From Ephydatia muelleri (taxonomy: Eukaryota > Porifera > Demospongiae > Spongillida > Spongillidae), in assembly GCA_013339895.1 (NCBI GenBank), contig JABACO010000005.1:4285314-4349313 (forward strand): DNA of 64,000 bases, read 5' to 3'. Position 1 is the first letter of the stretch, and every line of letters begins with the position of its first letter. Both the position numbers and the translations under genes were made by a program. Below are positions 45,230 to 57,125 of the stretch, in pieces. Below the pieces are notes generated by a model. It did no database searches, was not told the DNA's origin, and saw nothing but the letters and a program-made list of their open reading frames with translations.

Positions 45230-46078
45230 AACAGTAGTGCTCTCTGATAATGATGGTACACACATTTTCTCTCACTGAATGCACATGCATTTTTGATCTA
45301 TCCATTGAACAGCTCATGAGACCATGAGACATGTCTACACATGTAGGTACATGTAGCAACGTGTACACTGTAGTGTCATAGGACTGGTCCTTTATGCATA
45401 CATTGTGTCCTTATAGAACTGTCCCCTGACACAAGGGACATATGCCATGGTTAGCAAACAAGCTCAAGAGGCTTCTGTTTATCTTTGAGTGCTCGTGGAA
45501 TGATGAATATTGCTATCCATTGTGTCTGTGTAAACTTACCACAGGCCCTGACCTACCGCAATCAGCAATGATAGGGTAATTCATCGCCAGGCAGAACCAT
45601 TGCCCTTCAAAAAAAAAAACTTACCTGCGCGGTACATCCTTCTTCAACAAGAAGAGGCAGCACAGTGTTGCGTGTCGCACTGTACTAATTTGTATGCAGT
45701 AAATTAAATGACTACTCGTAGAAGGTTATAGCAAGGCACAGTACGTACTTTGTACTTATGGTGAGGAACAGCACATGTGCACTCGTTTAATTCGCTGCAT
45801 TCAATTAGTGCGATGGGACACACAACATTGTGCTGATGAAAACAGTAGGCCTGTGAGACCTGCGATGAAATTATTGTACCTCCCTTATCGTTGCAGATCG
45901 TGGTAGGTCGGGTAAGTTTACACAGACATATCGATTGCAAGCTAGTAACGATATTCATTATACTGTACTCCGAAAAGGCTTTTACAGGTCAGACGAGCAC
46001 TTGTACAGTGCTAGATGAAAGAAGTGTATACGTCTGCTTGCAACAATACAGAGGAAACACACAGAGATTGGTGTGTGT

Positions 46079-46114
<36 letters not shown>

Positions 46115-46600
46115 TGTGTGTGCTCAGGATGTACAGACGCATTTGCACAACATATACACATGCATCAGGGTGTGTGAACCAACATGAGGGCATGTTCATG
46201 TACTCTGTGTGAGCTAAATATTGTATGGGCAAAGAGAGACTCAAGTCTCTGCAACTGGTACACAAGCCACCTAGCTGAGTAGTGGAGGCATAAAGAATGA
46301 TAAGAAGTTGTTCAAGGATCAAGGATTTTGCCAAACAGGAAAGCTTTATTACACAATTGTACTTAACTACAAAAAGATGGATGTGAGTGTGTAAGAACTT
46401 AAAGTCTTATGCACGTTGCTGCAGGGACCCTCCACACAAACACCACAATTTTTGGCCAACTGTGTAAATCTCATCAAGGAATGATAGTCGACAACAACTT
46501 TTTCGATGACAACATCATACGCATCATGATTTTTTAAAAATAAATTCGTGCATCTCTACATGTAGACTTGTATATTTAATTATTCATTTTGCTCAAAAGA
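45230..46600. other. Centre of the giant palindrome, no gene
   Basis: Unique sequence whose two halves are diverged reverse complements. The homology includes the AGCACA(G/A)TGTTG(C/T)GTGTC block near 45660 and its complement near 45815. A short TG tract lies at 46075-46123. No coding signal. Confidence 0.6.
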
Positions 46601-46809
46601 AATCAGCCCCCCCCACACACACACACATACACACACACTTTTTAATATTGTACCATGGGGTCCAGTGCTGTGGTGAATACAGTGATATACTTTGCCACAT
46701 GCATACAGTGGTACGGGACACCAATCCTATGGGAGCTGAGAACCAATTCTTTGGGAGTATATGACATAGAGCTCGCACTTTAGAGACGGTACATACACAT
46801 AGGTACATG

Positions 46810-48110
46810 TAGCTACATGTGTGTCTGTATATGTGTGTGTCTGTGTGTATGTCGTGTGTGTATCTGCGTGTCCATGTGTGTGCATGTGTGTGTGTGTGTC
46901 TATGTGTATTTCGTGTGTGTGTCTATATGTATTTTTTTGTATGAGTCTGTGCGCATGTATTCTGCGTGTCTGTGCGTGTCTGTGTATTTCATGTGTGTGT
47001 CTGTAGGTGTGTTTGTGTATTTCGTGCATGTGTCTTTGTGTGCTTGTGTGTGTGTGTGTGTGTATGGCATGTGTGTATGGCATGTGTGTATGGCATGTGT
47101 GTATCTTGTGTGCGTCTGCATGTGTGTGTCTGTGCATGTGTGTGTCTATGCTTGTGTGTCCATATGTGCCCGCGTCTGTGTGTCTGTCTGTCATGTGAGT
47201 CTGTCTGTCGTGTGTCTGTGCATGTGTGTGTCTGTGAATTTCGTGTGTGAGTCTGTGTCCATGTGTGTCTGTGCGTGTCTGTGTGTATGTCGTGTGTGTG
47301 TGTCTGTGTATTTCATGTGCATATCTGTGTGTGTCTCTGTGCATGTCTGTGTGTGTCTGTGTCTGTGTATGTGTCTGTCGTGTGAGAGTGTGTTGTGTGG
47401 GTCTATGTGTGCCTGTGTGTGTGTGCGTCTGTGTGTGTCTGTGCATGCCTGCATGTGTCTGTGTACAACTACACGTATGTGTCTGTGTGTGTCTGTGTGT
47501 GTCTGTGTGTGTGTCTGTGTGTGTATGTGTCTGTGTGTGTGTCTGTGTGTGTGTCTGTGTATTTCATGTGCATATCTGTGTGTGTCTCTGTGCATGTCTG
47601 TGTGTGTCTGTGTCTGTGTATGTGTCTGTCGTGTGAGAGTGTGTTGTGTGGGTCTATGTGTGCCTGTGTGTGTGTGCGTCTGTGTGTGTCTGTGCATGCC
47701 TGCATGTGTCTGTGTACAACTACACGTATGTGTCTGTGTGTGTCTGTGTGTGTCTGTGTGTGTGTCTGTGTGTGTATGTGTCTGTGTGTGTGTCTGTGTG
47801 TGTGTCTGTGTGTGTGTCTGTGTGTATGTTGTGAGTGTGTGTCTATGTGTGTGTGTCTGTGTGTGTGTCTGTGTGTGTGTCTGTGTGTATGTTGTGAGTG
47901 TGTGTCTATGTGTGTGTGTCTGTGTGTGTGTGTCTGTGTGTTGTGTGTGTGTCCATGTGTACCTGTGTGTCTGTGCCTGTGTCTGTGAGTGTGTCCGTGT
48001 CCGTATGTGTGTGTGTTTGTGGGTGTATGTCATGTGTGTGTCTGTGTATCTATATGTTGTGTGTGAGCGTTTTTGCATGTGTATTGCCACATTTATACAG
48101 TGGTGTGTGT
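46810..48110. repeat. TG-rich satellite with a 251-bp tandem duplication
   Basis: Mirror of the CA satellite. The block TTTCATGTGCATATCTGTG occurs at 47311 and 47562, followed by identical sequence including ACAACTACACGTATGTG, giving a 251-bp period. A shorter tandem duplication (ATGTTGTGAGTGTGTGTCTATG) lies at 47826 and 47889. Open frames of up to 482 codons across it are low-complexity artefacts. Confidence 0.9.
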
Positions 48111-48377
48111 GTGCAAGTGTGCAATGTTTGTGTACATTTAGAGTACCAGATGGGGACACAATGTATTCAATCCTTGGAGACACGACACATGTACAGAAAG
48201 CTTGGTACACAAATTTACATCGAATCAGTGGTCTGTACAAGCATGCACAAATACAGTTGAATTGAATAGAATACATGTGCATGTGACAATGTTTGTGAGT
48301 GAGAGTGTTTGTACCATCATCAGACAGGTGTATTGTTTGCCACATGTATAACTGGTGTGTGCAAGTACGCTGTACAT

Positions 48378-48551
<174 letters not shown>

Positions 48552-48999
48552 TTGTGTATAAGAAAATACGCCATACGATAGTGTACAGGGCCATGTACGC
48601 AACAATGCAAGTGTGTGCACAAGTGGGAGCCAGCATGAGTTCATGTACTATGTGTGAGCTGAAAGTTGTGTGAGACCGAAATCATTGCAATCGTAGCCGA
48701 GTGGGCGTGGCAGATATAAGACGATGATTTTAGCAAGATGATGGCAAATAGGAAAGCTTTATTACACGACTAGAGGATGATGTGAGTGCGTAGCAAATAG
48801 CCTTACGCGTGCCGTTTTGAATACTGCCGGCGACGTGGGAGGCGCAAGGTTATACTGCAACCATTCACTTGGGTCCGTTAATTTGGTACGATCGTCTGGA
48901 ACTGAGCAGCGTTCTTCTTCTTGTAACTTTCCCGCATAAACTCACTGCCTGAGTGAGACAAAAACAGTTGGGAACGGCTAGCTTAGTTTAAGGGAGGAA

Positions 49000-49128
49000 T
49001 GGGCGGAACAAAGAAGTTATCAAAATTTATTGTGGATTGGGAGAATGGAACACGGGTTGCATTCAAAAATGGTGCAATCGAGCGGGAAATGTGCATTAAC
49101 TTTGCACAGCTGTATCTCCGTGACGGAT
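49000..49128 (+). other. Small open frame conserved in both palindrome arms
   Basis: ATG near 49008 opens M-G-G-T-K-K-L-S-K-F-I-V-D-W-E-N-G-T-R-V and runs about 45 codons to TAG near 49126-49128. The left arm holds the same sequence on the minus strand from 42379, altered near its end by a 24-27-nt deletion. Both read outward. No homology recognised; it may be chance. Confidence 0.3.
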
Positions 49129-49449
49129 AGAGTAAAAATTAACGAACTGAACACATCAATAGCAACAGGACCCCTGTACGTACATACTGAATTTGAAGCG
49201 ATTTAAGCTCTCCTAGCTGAAGATGTGGCGGTTTTGAACCCCATGGGGTATCGGACTTCGTAGCATTAGCAAGGAACTAGTGCAAGGCCCCAACATAAGT
49301 TTTCCCGTAGTGAGATGGTGTAGTATGAAGTGTTGAAAATAGGAAGTCGATAGCATTAACCGTTGGGAAGTTATAGCGATTCACCCGCGATGCATTTTTA
49401 TAACATTTTATAATATATCCGTGGGGCAATTTTCGCGGAAACTGTCCCA

Positions 49450-51293
49450 ATTATTATTATTGGCTCCAGGCAAGTAGTTCTTGATAAGTGTACACCTATG
49501 GGACCCATCCTCTGTTGTGGCACCCACTTGGTCAGATCAGCTCAGAGTCTGGAGTGCAGCAGGGTGACCCCTTAGGCCCCTTGCTGTTGGCATTGGTCCA
49601 CATAAATTGGTGTCCAGCCTGGATGCAGATGATGAGTGTGCTGACCTCATCCTTCAACCCTGATACGTCGATGGCAATACCTCTATTCTATCTGGACATC
49701 CTTGGGGTCCCAGTTCGGGATTAACAGCACTGCGCAAATTTATCCTGTGGTAAGTGTGCCGAGTATTGGTAGCTGCTGTCTGGCCTAGTTGATTGCAAAA
49801 AATTACTTCTGCATATGTGTGGGGGCATCTTAAAAATGATCCATATTGCGAGAGAAACACCCCTCGTAGTGTAGCTTAAGATGCTTTTGAGGATGTTTGA
49901 TGATGAGATTAGACTGTGCTTTGCTCCATGTGCAGCCATTGAAGTTCCCATTGACGTTTGGTACCAGACACAACTTGGGCTTAAATATGTATGGTGGTCT
50001 AGGCCATTGTACCTTCTCCCGACATGCTGCTGCTACCTTTATTGCCTCATTGACATCCTCGGACTTTGGCAGTGCTGATAAAAAAATTCACATTGAGCAT
50101 GCAGGGTCAGTGTCCAGCTGCCAGGTCTCCCTTCCCAAACCATTACATGTACAGTAGGATCTGCTTTGGCAAATCACACTACACGAGGTCTTGTCAAGGT
50201 TGTTCTGCTAACAGAGCTTGCCTGCTGTCAGTGTCTGCCCCTAATGCAGCCTCCTGGCTTTATGGCCATTAAGTGGTGGCTGGGGTTGGACACTTCAGGT
50301 CATTCCACATGCCTATTCTGTCTGATAGTGCCCTTGATCCTCTTGGTCACTATGCTATGACCTGCAGGCACAGGTAGATGTGGTGGTACTCCACAATCGT
50401 TTGTGGGATGAGGTGTTTAAACCTTTGTTGTCATGTCAACCTGAACGTTAGTGTGGAGAAAGGCCATGGCCTCACTAGAGACACCAGACCTGGTGACATC
50501 CTCATTGCTGGATAGGACAGAGGCAAACCAGCTGCATTAGATATCACCATCGCATCACCCCTCTGCCCTGCCATCTTGGGTGAGTTGTGTCACCAGGCTG
50601 GTGCAGCAGCCCTTGAAACAGAGGCCTGCAAGCTCCACTCCAAGGGGCCCAAATGCCAGGGTTTGGGCTGGTCCTGTATTCCATTGAATAATAATATATT
50701 TTAGTACTCTACATTTCTAGAACTGGAAAGGACATTTCAAATGGCCGAGTGTTGTTTACATGTAGCATGTTTGATTTAGCTTGCTAATTATATTTTGTGA
50801 TAGATGTACCTGCAGATGGGTAATTTTAAAGTCATTCCGTTCATTGCCAACAACAACCTCAGTCAATATCTCTATTGCACTTAAATTGTCATCATAAGGA
50901 GTGTGTCCTAATATTAGGTTATTCGAATTAAGTACTGAGCACATCTATGGGTTCTCATGTTATGTTATCAGAATTAAGAACTTTACACATCAATAGACTC
51001 TCATTGGTGCAATTATGTAATGTTCACTAGGACACATCCCTTATCTTACTACAACAACTATCCAACCTTTCCAAAACAAGCTCTTACATTCAGTTAGCTC
51101 TTAACAATACTATTATACAAAAGAGCATCATTTTACAACAAAATGATTTACCCATGTTCACTTCACACAAACACACAAATAAGTACTAGTGTACAGTACA
51201 CACTGGCTGCCTCTCTTTCCACTGTGGTCTTCCTTTATCTAGCATGCTATCCTAATAAGATCCCAGTGGTTGTTACTATCACTCCTTCCACAG
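49450..51293 (+). repeat. Segmental duplication, unit 1 right part
   Basis: Resumes the homology with unit 2 after the foldback insertion. It matches about 57035-59148, from (G)GCTCCAGGCAAGTAGTTCT to the acceptor of the receptor C Ig exon. Confidence 0.8.
49488..50690 (+). mobile_element. Decayed RT-family element, unit 1
   Basis: Includes S-E-S-G-V-Q-Q-G-D-P-L-G-P-L-L-L-A-L (RT motif B), then a deletion that removes the catalytic Y-L-D-D box kept in unit 2. It continues with H-A-A-A-T-F-I-A-S near 50030, W-W-L-G-L-D-T-S-G-H-S-T-C near 50270 and G-K-P-A-A-L-D-I-T-I-A-S-P-L near 50525. The order (RT, linker, nuclease-like end) matches the family. Many stops. Confidence 0.6.
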
Positions 51294-51665
51294 GTGGTGT
51301 TGATTCACTTCAATGTGATGGTACCAGCTGTCCAAAATCTCTTTGCCCACACACAACTGTGATCTACAGTTGCAATCTGCCACCACTCAATTCCCAATTA
51401 GGGTACATCAAATGGACCTTCAGCACTATAGTGGGAAATTGCCCTGTTGGGAACATAGCTTTGCGCCAGCCCATCATTACTCAAGGATGCACCGAACAAA
51501 CCAGAACCTGTGGCAACTATACTGGATCAATGTTCATGCCCTGTACCATGGCATCATTGGCAGTAATGATCACTCAAGACCTCAATGGAACAATTATTCA
51601 ATGTTTGAACAGTGATACTCTTGGTAACATGAACCTATTAGGAACCTCTTCCATAGTAGTTTCTG
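51294..51665 (+). CDS. Receptor C Ig-like exon (open)
   Basis: 372 nt, phase 1 to 1, acceptor CTTCCACAG, donor GTAAGT. It encodes Q-C-D-G-T-S-C-P-K-S-L-C-P, V-I-Y-S-C-N-L-P-P, G-Y-I-K-W-T-F, G-C-T-E-Q-T-R-T-C and G-T-I-I-Q-C. Confidence 0.85.
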
Positions 51666-51785
51666 GTAAGTGTTGCATCAATAAAGATACAATTTAACTG
51701 GCTTTCATTTCAATTAGCATTCAGTGCGCTTGTATTAATTTTGTGTATGCACACATAGCTAACTGGTACATATGGTTTCTTCTAG

Positions 51786-52058
51786 GATTCAAAAAAGCCC
51801 CTGGTACTCCAAACATAAATATAGCAAAGAACTGCAATGCTCTGTCAGTTGGCTGGGTTCCATCTTCTCGTGGTGATCCTGCTATCAGCTTTGCTGTGCA
51901 CATTCAAGGTCATGGAACTGATGAAGGTGTGACTGTGGATGAGGGGACCAGCTACAACATCTATTTCAGTGGTTTGGAAAGTAACACTTTATACTCCATC
52001 ACAGTTACTGCCATTAACTGTGCTGGAAGCAACAAAGTGAATACAACTGTTTATACAT
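51786..52058 (+). CDS. Receptor C first FN3 exon
   Basis: 273 nt, phase 1 to 1, consensus donor GTGAGT. Same FN3 domain as in B and D with a handful of substitutions. Confidence 0.85.
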
Positions 52059-52254
52059 GTGAGTAGACAGTGCAATTATCATACCATAGAGGTATTATAT
52101 TTCTTAATAGTGCCCACTCCTCCAAATGATGTGCACGCTCTTCATGTGGGAATTGGGACCAACAGTGCCTTCTTGGTTATGGTTTGGACACAAATGGTAA
52201 AAGACGATTTGTTAATTATGATACATCATATTTTGTTCATCTGCTCTTCAACAG

Positions 52255-52452
52255 GGAGCCCATCTAACCAATGGTGCAATCTGAGAGTCAGTGGTTCTAC
52301 ATTTGTGAATATCAACAAAAGCTGCAGTGGCTCCACTTGTTACTTCAAAATTGCCCAAACTACCCTCAGCATACCTCCACCTTATAGTGTGAAGGTGGCA
52401 GCAATCAGTAATGGACATATGGGTCCTTACAGATTGCCTTTACAAAGTGCAG
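52255..52452 (+). pseudogene. Receptor C second FN3 C-terminal exon, 1-nt deletion
   Basis: 198 nt where B has 199 and D has 202. The frameshift lies in the first dozen bases, so the rest of the exon reads correctly only in the wrong phase relative to the preceding exon. Confidence 0.85.
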
Positions 52453-52987
52453 GTAAGGCTACTGAATATTAATATTAGCCATTGTATCTACTGCTGTGTC
52501 AAATGTACCAGCACATTATTCAACCAATTGTATTTCAGCGTTTCATATGTATTTTACATTTTATGACTCATCAAATCCAACTCCTCACTAACAATGCATA
52601 ATCACACCTTTAGATCAAGATCTATATCATGGGTGTAGTTTTTCAGTACTTGTGTGCATATCCATTGCCTAATCCATCCAAATGGACTAGGCAATGGTTA
52701 ATTTAACAAACATAGGTCTAAATGTTCATTTGCATGTGAATACATCAACTGTACTGGCATGAAACCATATTATGGAAGTGGCTAATTTTAAATGGAGGCA
52801 GAAATTTTCCAGCTGCATGATTCTCAAAGGAATAGTAACAAGTGGTGTCCATCAAATTTTTAAGTACTTTCACTTTCACCGTTCCATAGATAGCTGGTGA
52901 TGCAATTATATCATATCTAGCTTTAATCGATTAACGCCCAGAGACGCATATCTGCATGTTTACAGTTACAGAAGATTTGTTCCAGAC

Positions 52988-53043
52988 CCTTACTAATGGT
53001 GTTGCGCAGTTTGAAGTGGTAACTTTGCCTCTAATTAACATTG
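52988..53043 (+). pseudogene. Receptor C remnant of Cys-rich exon 1
   Basis: Only the last 50 or so bases match (N-G-V-A-Q-F-E-V, L-I-N-I and donor GTATGT). The upstream part is replaced by unrelated sequence and the second Cys-rich exon is missing. Confidence 0.75.
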
Positions 53044-53159
53044 GTATGTGATGCTTTGGGGATTGTGGTGTTTCTTCGCATTTCTATTGTGCTGCTAGAT
53101 GTTGGTTAATACTTGTTGATGGGGGCATATTAAAATTGAATACATCTACCCATCCTCAG

Positions 53160-53440
53160 ATCAAAATGTTCCTACTCATAAAGCCATTGTTGTTGCTGGT
53201 ATATCAGTTGCCGTCACCTTTGTGGTGTCCTTCTCTCTTGGAGCAGTGATGGCTATCATATGTGTACACCTCTACCACATCTCAAGACAAAAGCATAGAA
53301 AGTGTGACATCAATATATTTTATATGTCTACTGATTTCTATGACGTGGTGGGCTCTAAAAAGACAGAACAGTGCATTGTTAAGATGGACGTTAATACTTC
53401 ATATGGGGTGTCACTATCTTCACATCAAACTGATATATAA
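53160..53440 (+). CDS. Receptor C transmembrane and tail exon
   Basis: Acceptor CATCCTCAG, phase 1. Hydrophobic core V-V-A-G-I-S-V-A-V-T-F-V-V, then H-I-S-R-Q-K-H-R-K and M-D-V-N-T-S-Y-G. The donor of copy B (GGTATGT) reads GGTGTCA here, so the frame continues ten codons to TAA at 53438-53440. The tail gains Y-D-V-V-G relative to B. Confidence 0.75.
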
Positions 53441-53904
53441 TATCATGATTTTTGTTTAATTAACACTTTGAATGCCAAGTGCATATATACATGCATTCTC
53501 ACAGAACCATATAATCATCTGTGTGATGCATGTCAGTGTTGTGTTTATTACAAAAGTATCACTTTGAATACCATGTTGTACATTTACATACATGCAATTC
53601 AGTGACATGCATGTAAACCAGCCATGTAGATGCTGAAGTCAAACCTAGGTGGGGCACTGGGGTGTACACACATCTTTTGTGTCTATCTTTACCTTGTACA
53701 TACGGTTGTAACAAACCATACTTATTATGAACTGGAAAAGACAAATAGAAATGGAGTGAACTTGCATTTTAAACCTGTTGTACTACACTAATGTGGGACA
53801 CACATTCTTGTTCTGGGAGTAAATAGCATTAGTGAAGTCATCTGAACAATATGCTCTTCAGAAAAAACAGCAGTTGTAAAATAACCAAACATGTCATCTG
53901 AACC

Positions 53905-54115
53905 TGCGGCAGCAGGTTCAATATAGGATTGATTGAGGATTGATGAAAAACTTCACTCGCGTCTGGAGGGACAAAGGAGAAACGGATCGCTTATCTCTTT
54001 GTCGCGATGTAACGAGAACTCAAAGATCAACCGTTCTACGTTTGTTCCGTGTCATAAAACGATGTGCGTTTAGAGAAACGAACGAATTTCTTTTGTCGTG
54101 CCCAGTCCCAAAATA
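53905..54115 (-). repeat. Dispersed repeat, family R2 copy 2 (inverted)
   Basis: Reverse complement of blocks at 8388-8640, including TTATCTCTTTGTCGCGAT and GTGCCCAGTCCC. It lies just before duplication unit 2. Confidence 0.6.
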
Positions 54116-54550
54116 ATTCTTGGTCGTCTTCTTCCTTAGGAAGGTATACATGTTGCCTGTCAAGTAGAGATGGGAAGGGACTGGGGATCAGAGAAGAGCA
54201 GGACACGACTAGCTGTTGTCTGATTCCTAATTGGTCATTACGCAAGCCAGCTGACCTTACTGTTGCATCAGAGATAATACAGCTATTATCTCTGCATCAT
54301 CACCCGATCTCAGAATTTTATCTGAAATGAGTGGGGAATCAGAAAGAAACACCAGCTGGTTGCATACGCCAAGTTTTTCCGTATCCAAACACCCTGCTTT
54401 CGAAAAAAAAAGATTGTTTTTAAATGGAAGTACTAAAGCACTGTGAAAATGGCCGTGGTTAAGGGTCCTCGTGATCAAACCACTCCTCCCTGCTTTCTTT
54501 TTTTTCTTTTTATGGTATCGTGTTATGGTTGTTATTTTATCCCAAAACAG

Positions 54551-54620
54551 ATTGAAAACGCCAATACTAATTTTGGACTTGTTATTGATGCCTTGTGCCG
54601 TTTGCACAATCCCCAAATCG
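54551..54620 (+). CDS. Candidate exon conserved in both duplication units (copy 2)
   Basis: Same 70-nt frame and splice sites as 38704-38773, with few changes (for example H-L-D to R-L-H). Conservation could simply reflect the recent duplication. Confidence 0.3.
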
Positions 54621-55799
54621 GTATACTGCTACCAATATGCTTTTAAAATTGGTAAGGACCAAGAGTTTAATATTGTAAAGTGGAGGGCTTCGTCGAACTA
54701 ATAGTTGTATAAATGCTCTACTCTAGATGTAGTATGGAATGTAACAAGTAGCACTGAAATGTTACGATTTTAATCGTGTTTTGTTGTACAATGTGAGCCG
54801 TTAATCTTTATAAATCGTGTTCTGTCGTACAATGTAATCTGTATAACGTGTAAGGTGAATTCGAATGACTTAGGTTACTCCTCTTCTCTCTGACTTCAGA
54901 TTGTGCTATCGACAGCGCTGTATTGTAAGTTATATGAATATAATTACTCACACGCAAAACAAATGGAAGGGAGTTGGGAAACAGCGAATCGGTGGATTTA
55001 ATACGGAGCTACGTTATTGCCATTTCCCAGAGTTCAGCAATCATTATCTCTTGGGTTGTAGAGTAATAGTGTGTAAATGCACACAGGGAAATGTTTTTGT
55101 TTCTGAGATGGGAAAAGATGACAGAATGGGTCTGGTTTTTATTCCACAGTCCCCTGGGTGCAACCTGGTTTTTTGGAACAAAACCAAGACTGTTTTATGT
55201 ATTCCCATCCTGGAGACAAAAAAGGTTTTCCTGTAGCATGCAGCTGATTAGGTGCACACACAAATATGTACCATGCCCTATGTTTATACAGATAGTATGA
55301 TAATTACCTAAAACACATATAGTCTGACGAGCTCAAATGGATCCATGTGTCACTCCTTACAGTGCAGCCTCTTAATAAGATATGTCTAACAATACAATAC
55401 ATAAATAATTATTAATAATTATTGCACAATTAAAACATTACTAGCATAATAATATGTAACTTTACACCCACTGAGTTCTTTTTCTGGTGAAAGAAAAGCA
55501 GGCCTCACATCTAGCACTTTAAAAAATATTTAAAACATGTCTTTCATGTGTACATGATTGAATAACAGCTTTTAGTTTGGTCCATGTCACCCAACACAGT
55601 TTCATTCCACATCATTTAACGTAGGCACTCAACTTTGACATCCTGGGTGCTCTCGTTGGTGATGAGGACTTTTCATTGATTTTCATTTCACTGACTGTTG
55701 TGCATCCTTCATTGAGCAGAGCGGTAGATTGCAAACTTACATCACTGCTACCGAAGCTATGTGATCCTCGGGTGTCATTACACTGCACCAATTTCTTAT

Positions 55800-56970
55800 A
55801 GTTTTGACAGTGATGTGCTCCCTTGTCTTCAGCAGTCTACAGAACTTCAGCTATCACCAGTGACCAGCCGGCAAGCACAGCAAAGTTTATGCTGCCTACA
55901 TTGCCCTCGTTGGTGATGAGGAGTTCCGTGCATCTTTCATTCAGCAGAGCAGTAATCATTGCAAACTTTTCATCACTGCTACCAAAACTTTGTGATCCTC
56001 AGGTGTCATTAGGGATTGTGAGGCAGTGTGCCAATCTTTGCAAATTGGCTCACATAGCTCAGTACACTGGACCGATTTCTCCTGTGCGTTAGTTTTGACA
56101 ATGATATGCTCCACCATCTTCAGCAGTCCACAGAACTTCAGCTATCACCAATGACCAGCCTGCAAGCACAGCAAAGTTTACGACATGGAGGGCTTGACCT
56201 CTGCTCTCTATTTACCCAGCATGCCACAGCTACCTTCATTGCTTCTGCCAGTACTTCTCTCTTGGGGACCTTTCCATCCACCACCAGATTTACCCATGTA
56301 CATGTACAGTAATCAGAGATGGAAGCATTGGCAACACATTCAGTTTCATTCCACCACCACTCTCACGAAGAAAGTCGAGAATCTCAAGTTCAGTTGTCAT
56401 TCAAGAATGCAACAACAGCAATTAAATATAATGTCCATGCATGGTTGAGAATAGTGCCATTCTTCAAGGCTATGGTTTAGCTCTTGAGCCTGATGTACTA
56501 CTTAAATGGTGGTTGGGCCATCCACATGCCCATATGTTCTAGGAACCTGGGACACCAGGCGCTAACTTGTCATCATTCCAGGCCAGGGATGTTGTGACTC
56601 GACACAACTGCATACATGATTGTATCACCTGTCTCTTGTTTGGACCAAGGTTGGGCTTTGGTCCAGGCAATGACAGATCACTCTCTGCTGACATTCTGAT
56701 ACCTAACTGGTCACTATGAGCTTTTGGCATAACGTTATCCGCCCCCTCAATAATTCCTCGATTTCAGAAGCAGATCTGAATTCAGGTATCTCAACTGCAG
56801 CAGAAAAACAGGAAAAATGGCCAAAGTTGTCTGGAAAGAGATTGGCTTTGTGTCCCTCTTGTAGTGGGGCTGGGGGATCATGGTTAATGAAAATTTCTCT
56901 GGGCACCTGGCCATCTTCTCTTAGTTCTCCAATGCTCTGATGCGGCAAAATGCCTGAGCTCTGCTGGCTC
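55800..56970 (+). mobile_element. Decayed RT-family C-terminal half, unit 2
   Basis: Scattered frames: H-G-G-L-D-L-C-S near 56180, K-W-W-L-G-H near 56505, A-R-D-V-V-T-R-H-N near 56585, S-A-D-I-L-I-P-N-W-S-L near 56685 and W-L-C-V-P-L-V-V near 56840. These are the linker and nuclease-like end of the RT family. It is inactive because of many stops. Confidence 0.55.
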
Positions 56971-57065
56971 CATCAGCCTCTCTCCTTGACTTAGTGTTTC
57001 TGTAAGCTTCACTTATCTATTAGAAATATAAAATTATTGACTCTAGGCAAGCAGTTCTCGACAAG

Positions 57066-57103
57066 TGTGCCACCCCCCCCCCCCACTCCCCCCCCCACAC
57101 CTC
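57066..57103. repeat. C-rich homopolymer tract
   Basis: Two runs of C separated by ACT. The unit 1 counterpart (about 49490) lacks it, so it expanded after the duplication. Confidence 0.85.
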
Positions 57104-57125
57104 TCCCTTCCCTAGAGTTGCTACC

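Larger units (their letters stand above)
51294..53440 (+). pseudogene. Receptor C: decayed Ig/FN3 receptor copy
   Basis: Exons: Ig 51294-51665, FN3 51786-52058, split FN3 52111-52196 and 52255-52452, remnant of the first Cys-rich exon (about 52988-53043), and TM/tail 53160-53440. The C-terminal FN3 exon is 198 nt instead of 199: one C is missing from GAGCCC(C)ATC near 52260, which breaks the frame. The first Cys-rich exon has lost its 5' part and the second is deleted. Ig, FN3 and TM exons remain open. It is probably a pseudogene. An alternative transcript joining Ig-FN3 to the TM exon by skipping would be in phase (1 to 1). Confidence 0.8.

Noticed and set aside
46817..48265. 482-codon Cys/Val-rich open frame and similar long frames at 43156-45368 and 47191-48636
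   Set aside because: They are translations of TG/CA satellite in the arms of a palindrome. Overlapping frames on both strands are equally open and there is no splice or domain context.
54901..55236. 111-codon open frame in duplication unit 2
   Set aside because: The equivalent region in unit 1 (about 39000-39310) has indels that destroy the frame, so it is not under coding constraint.
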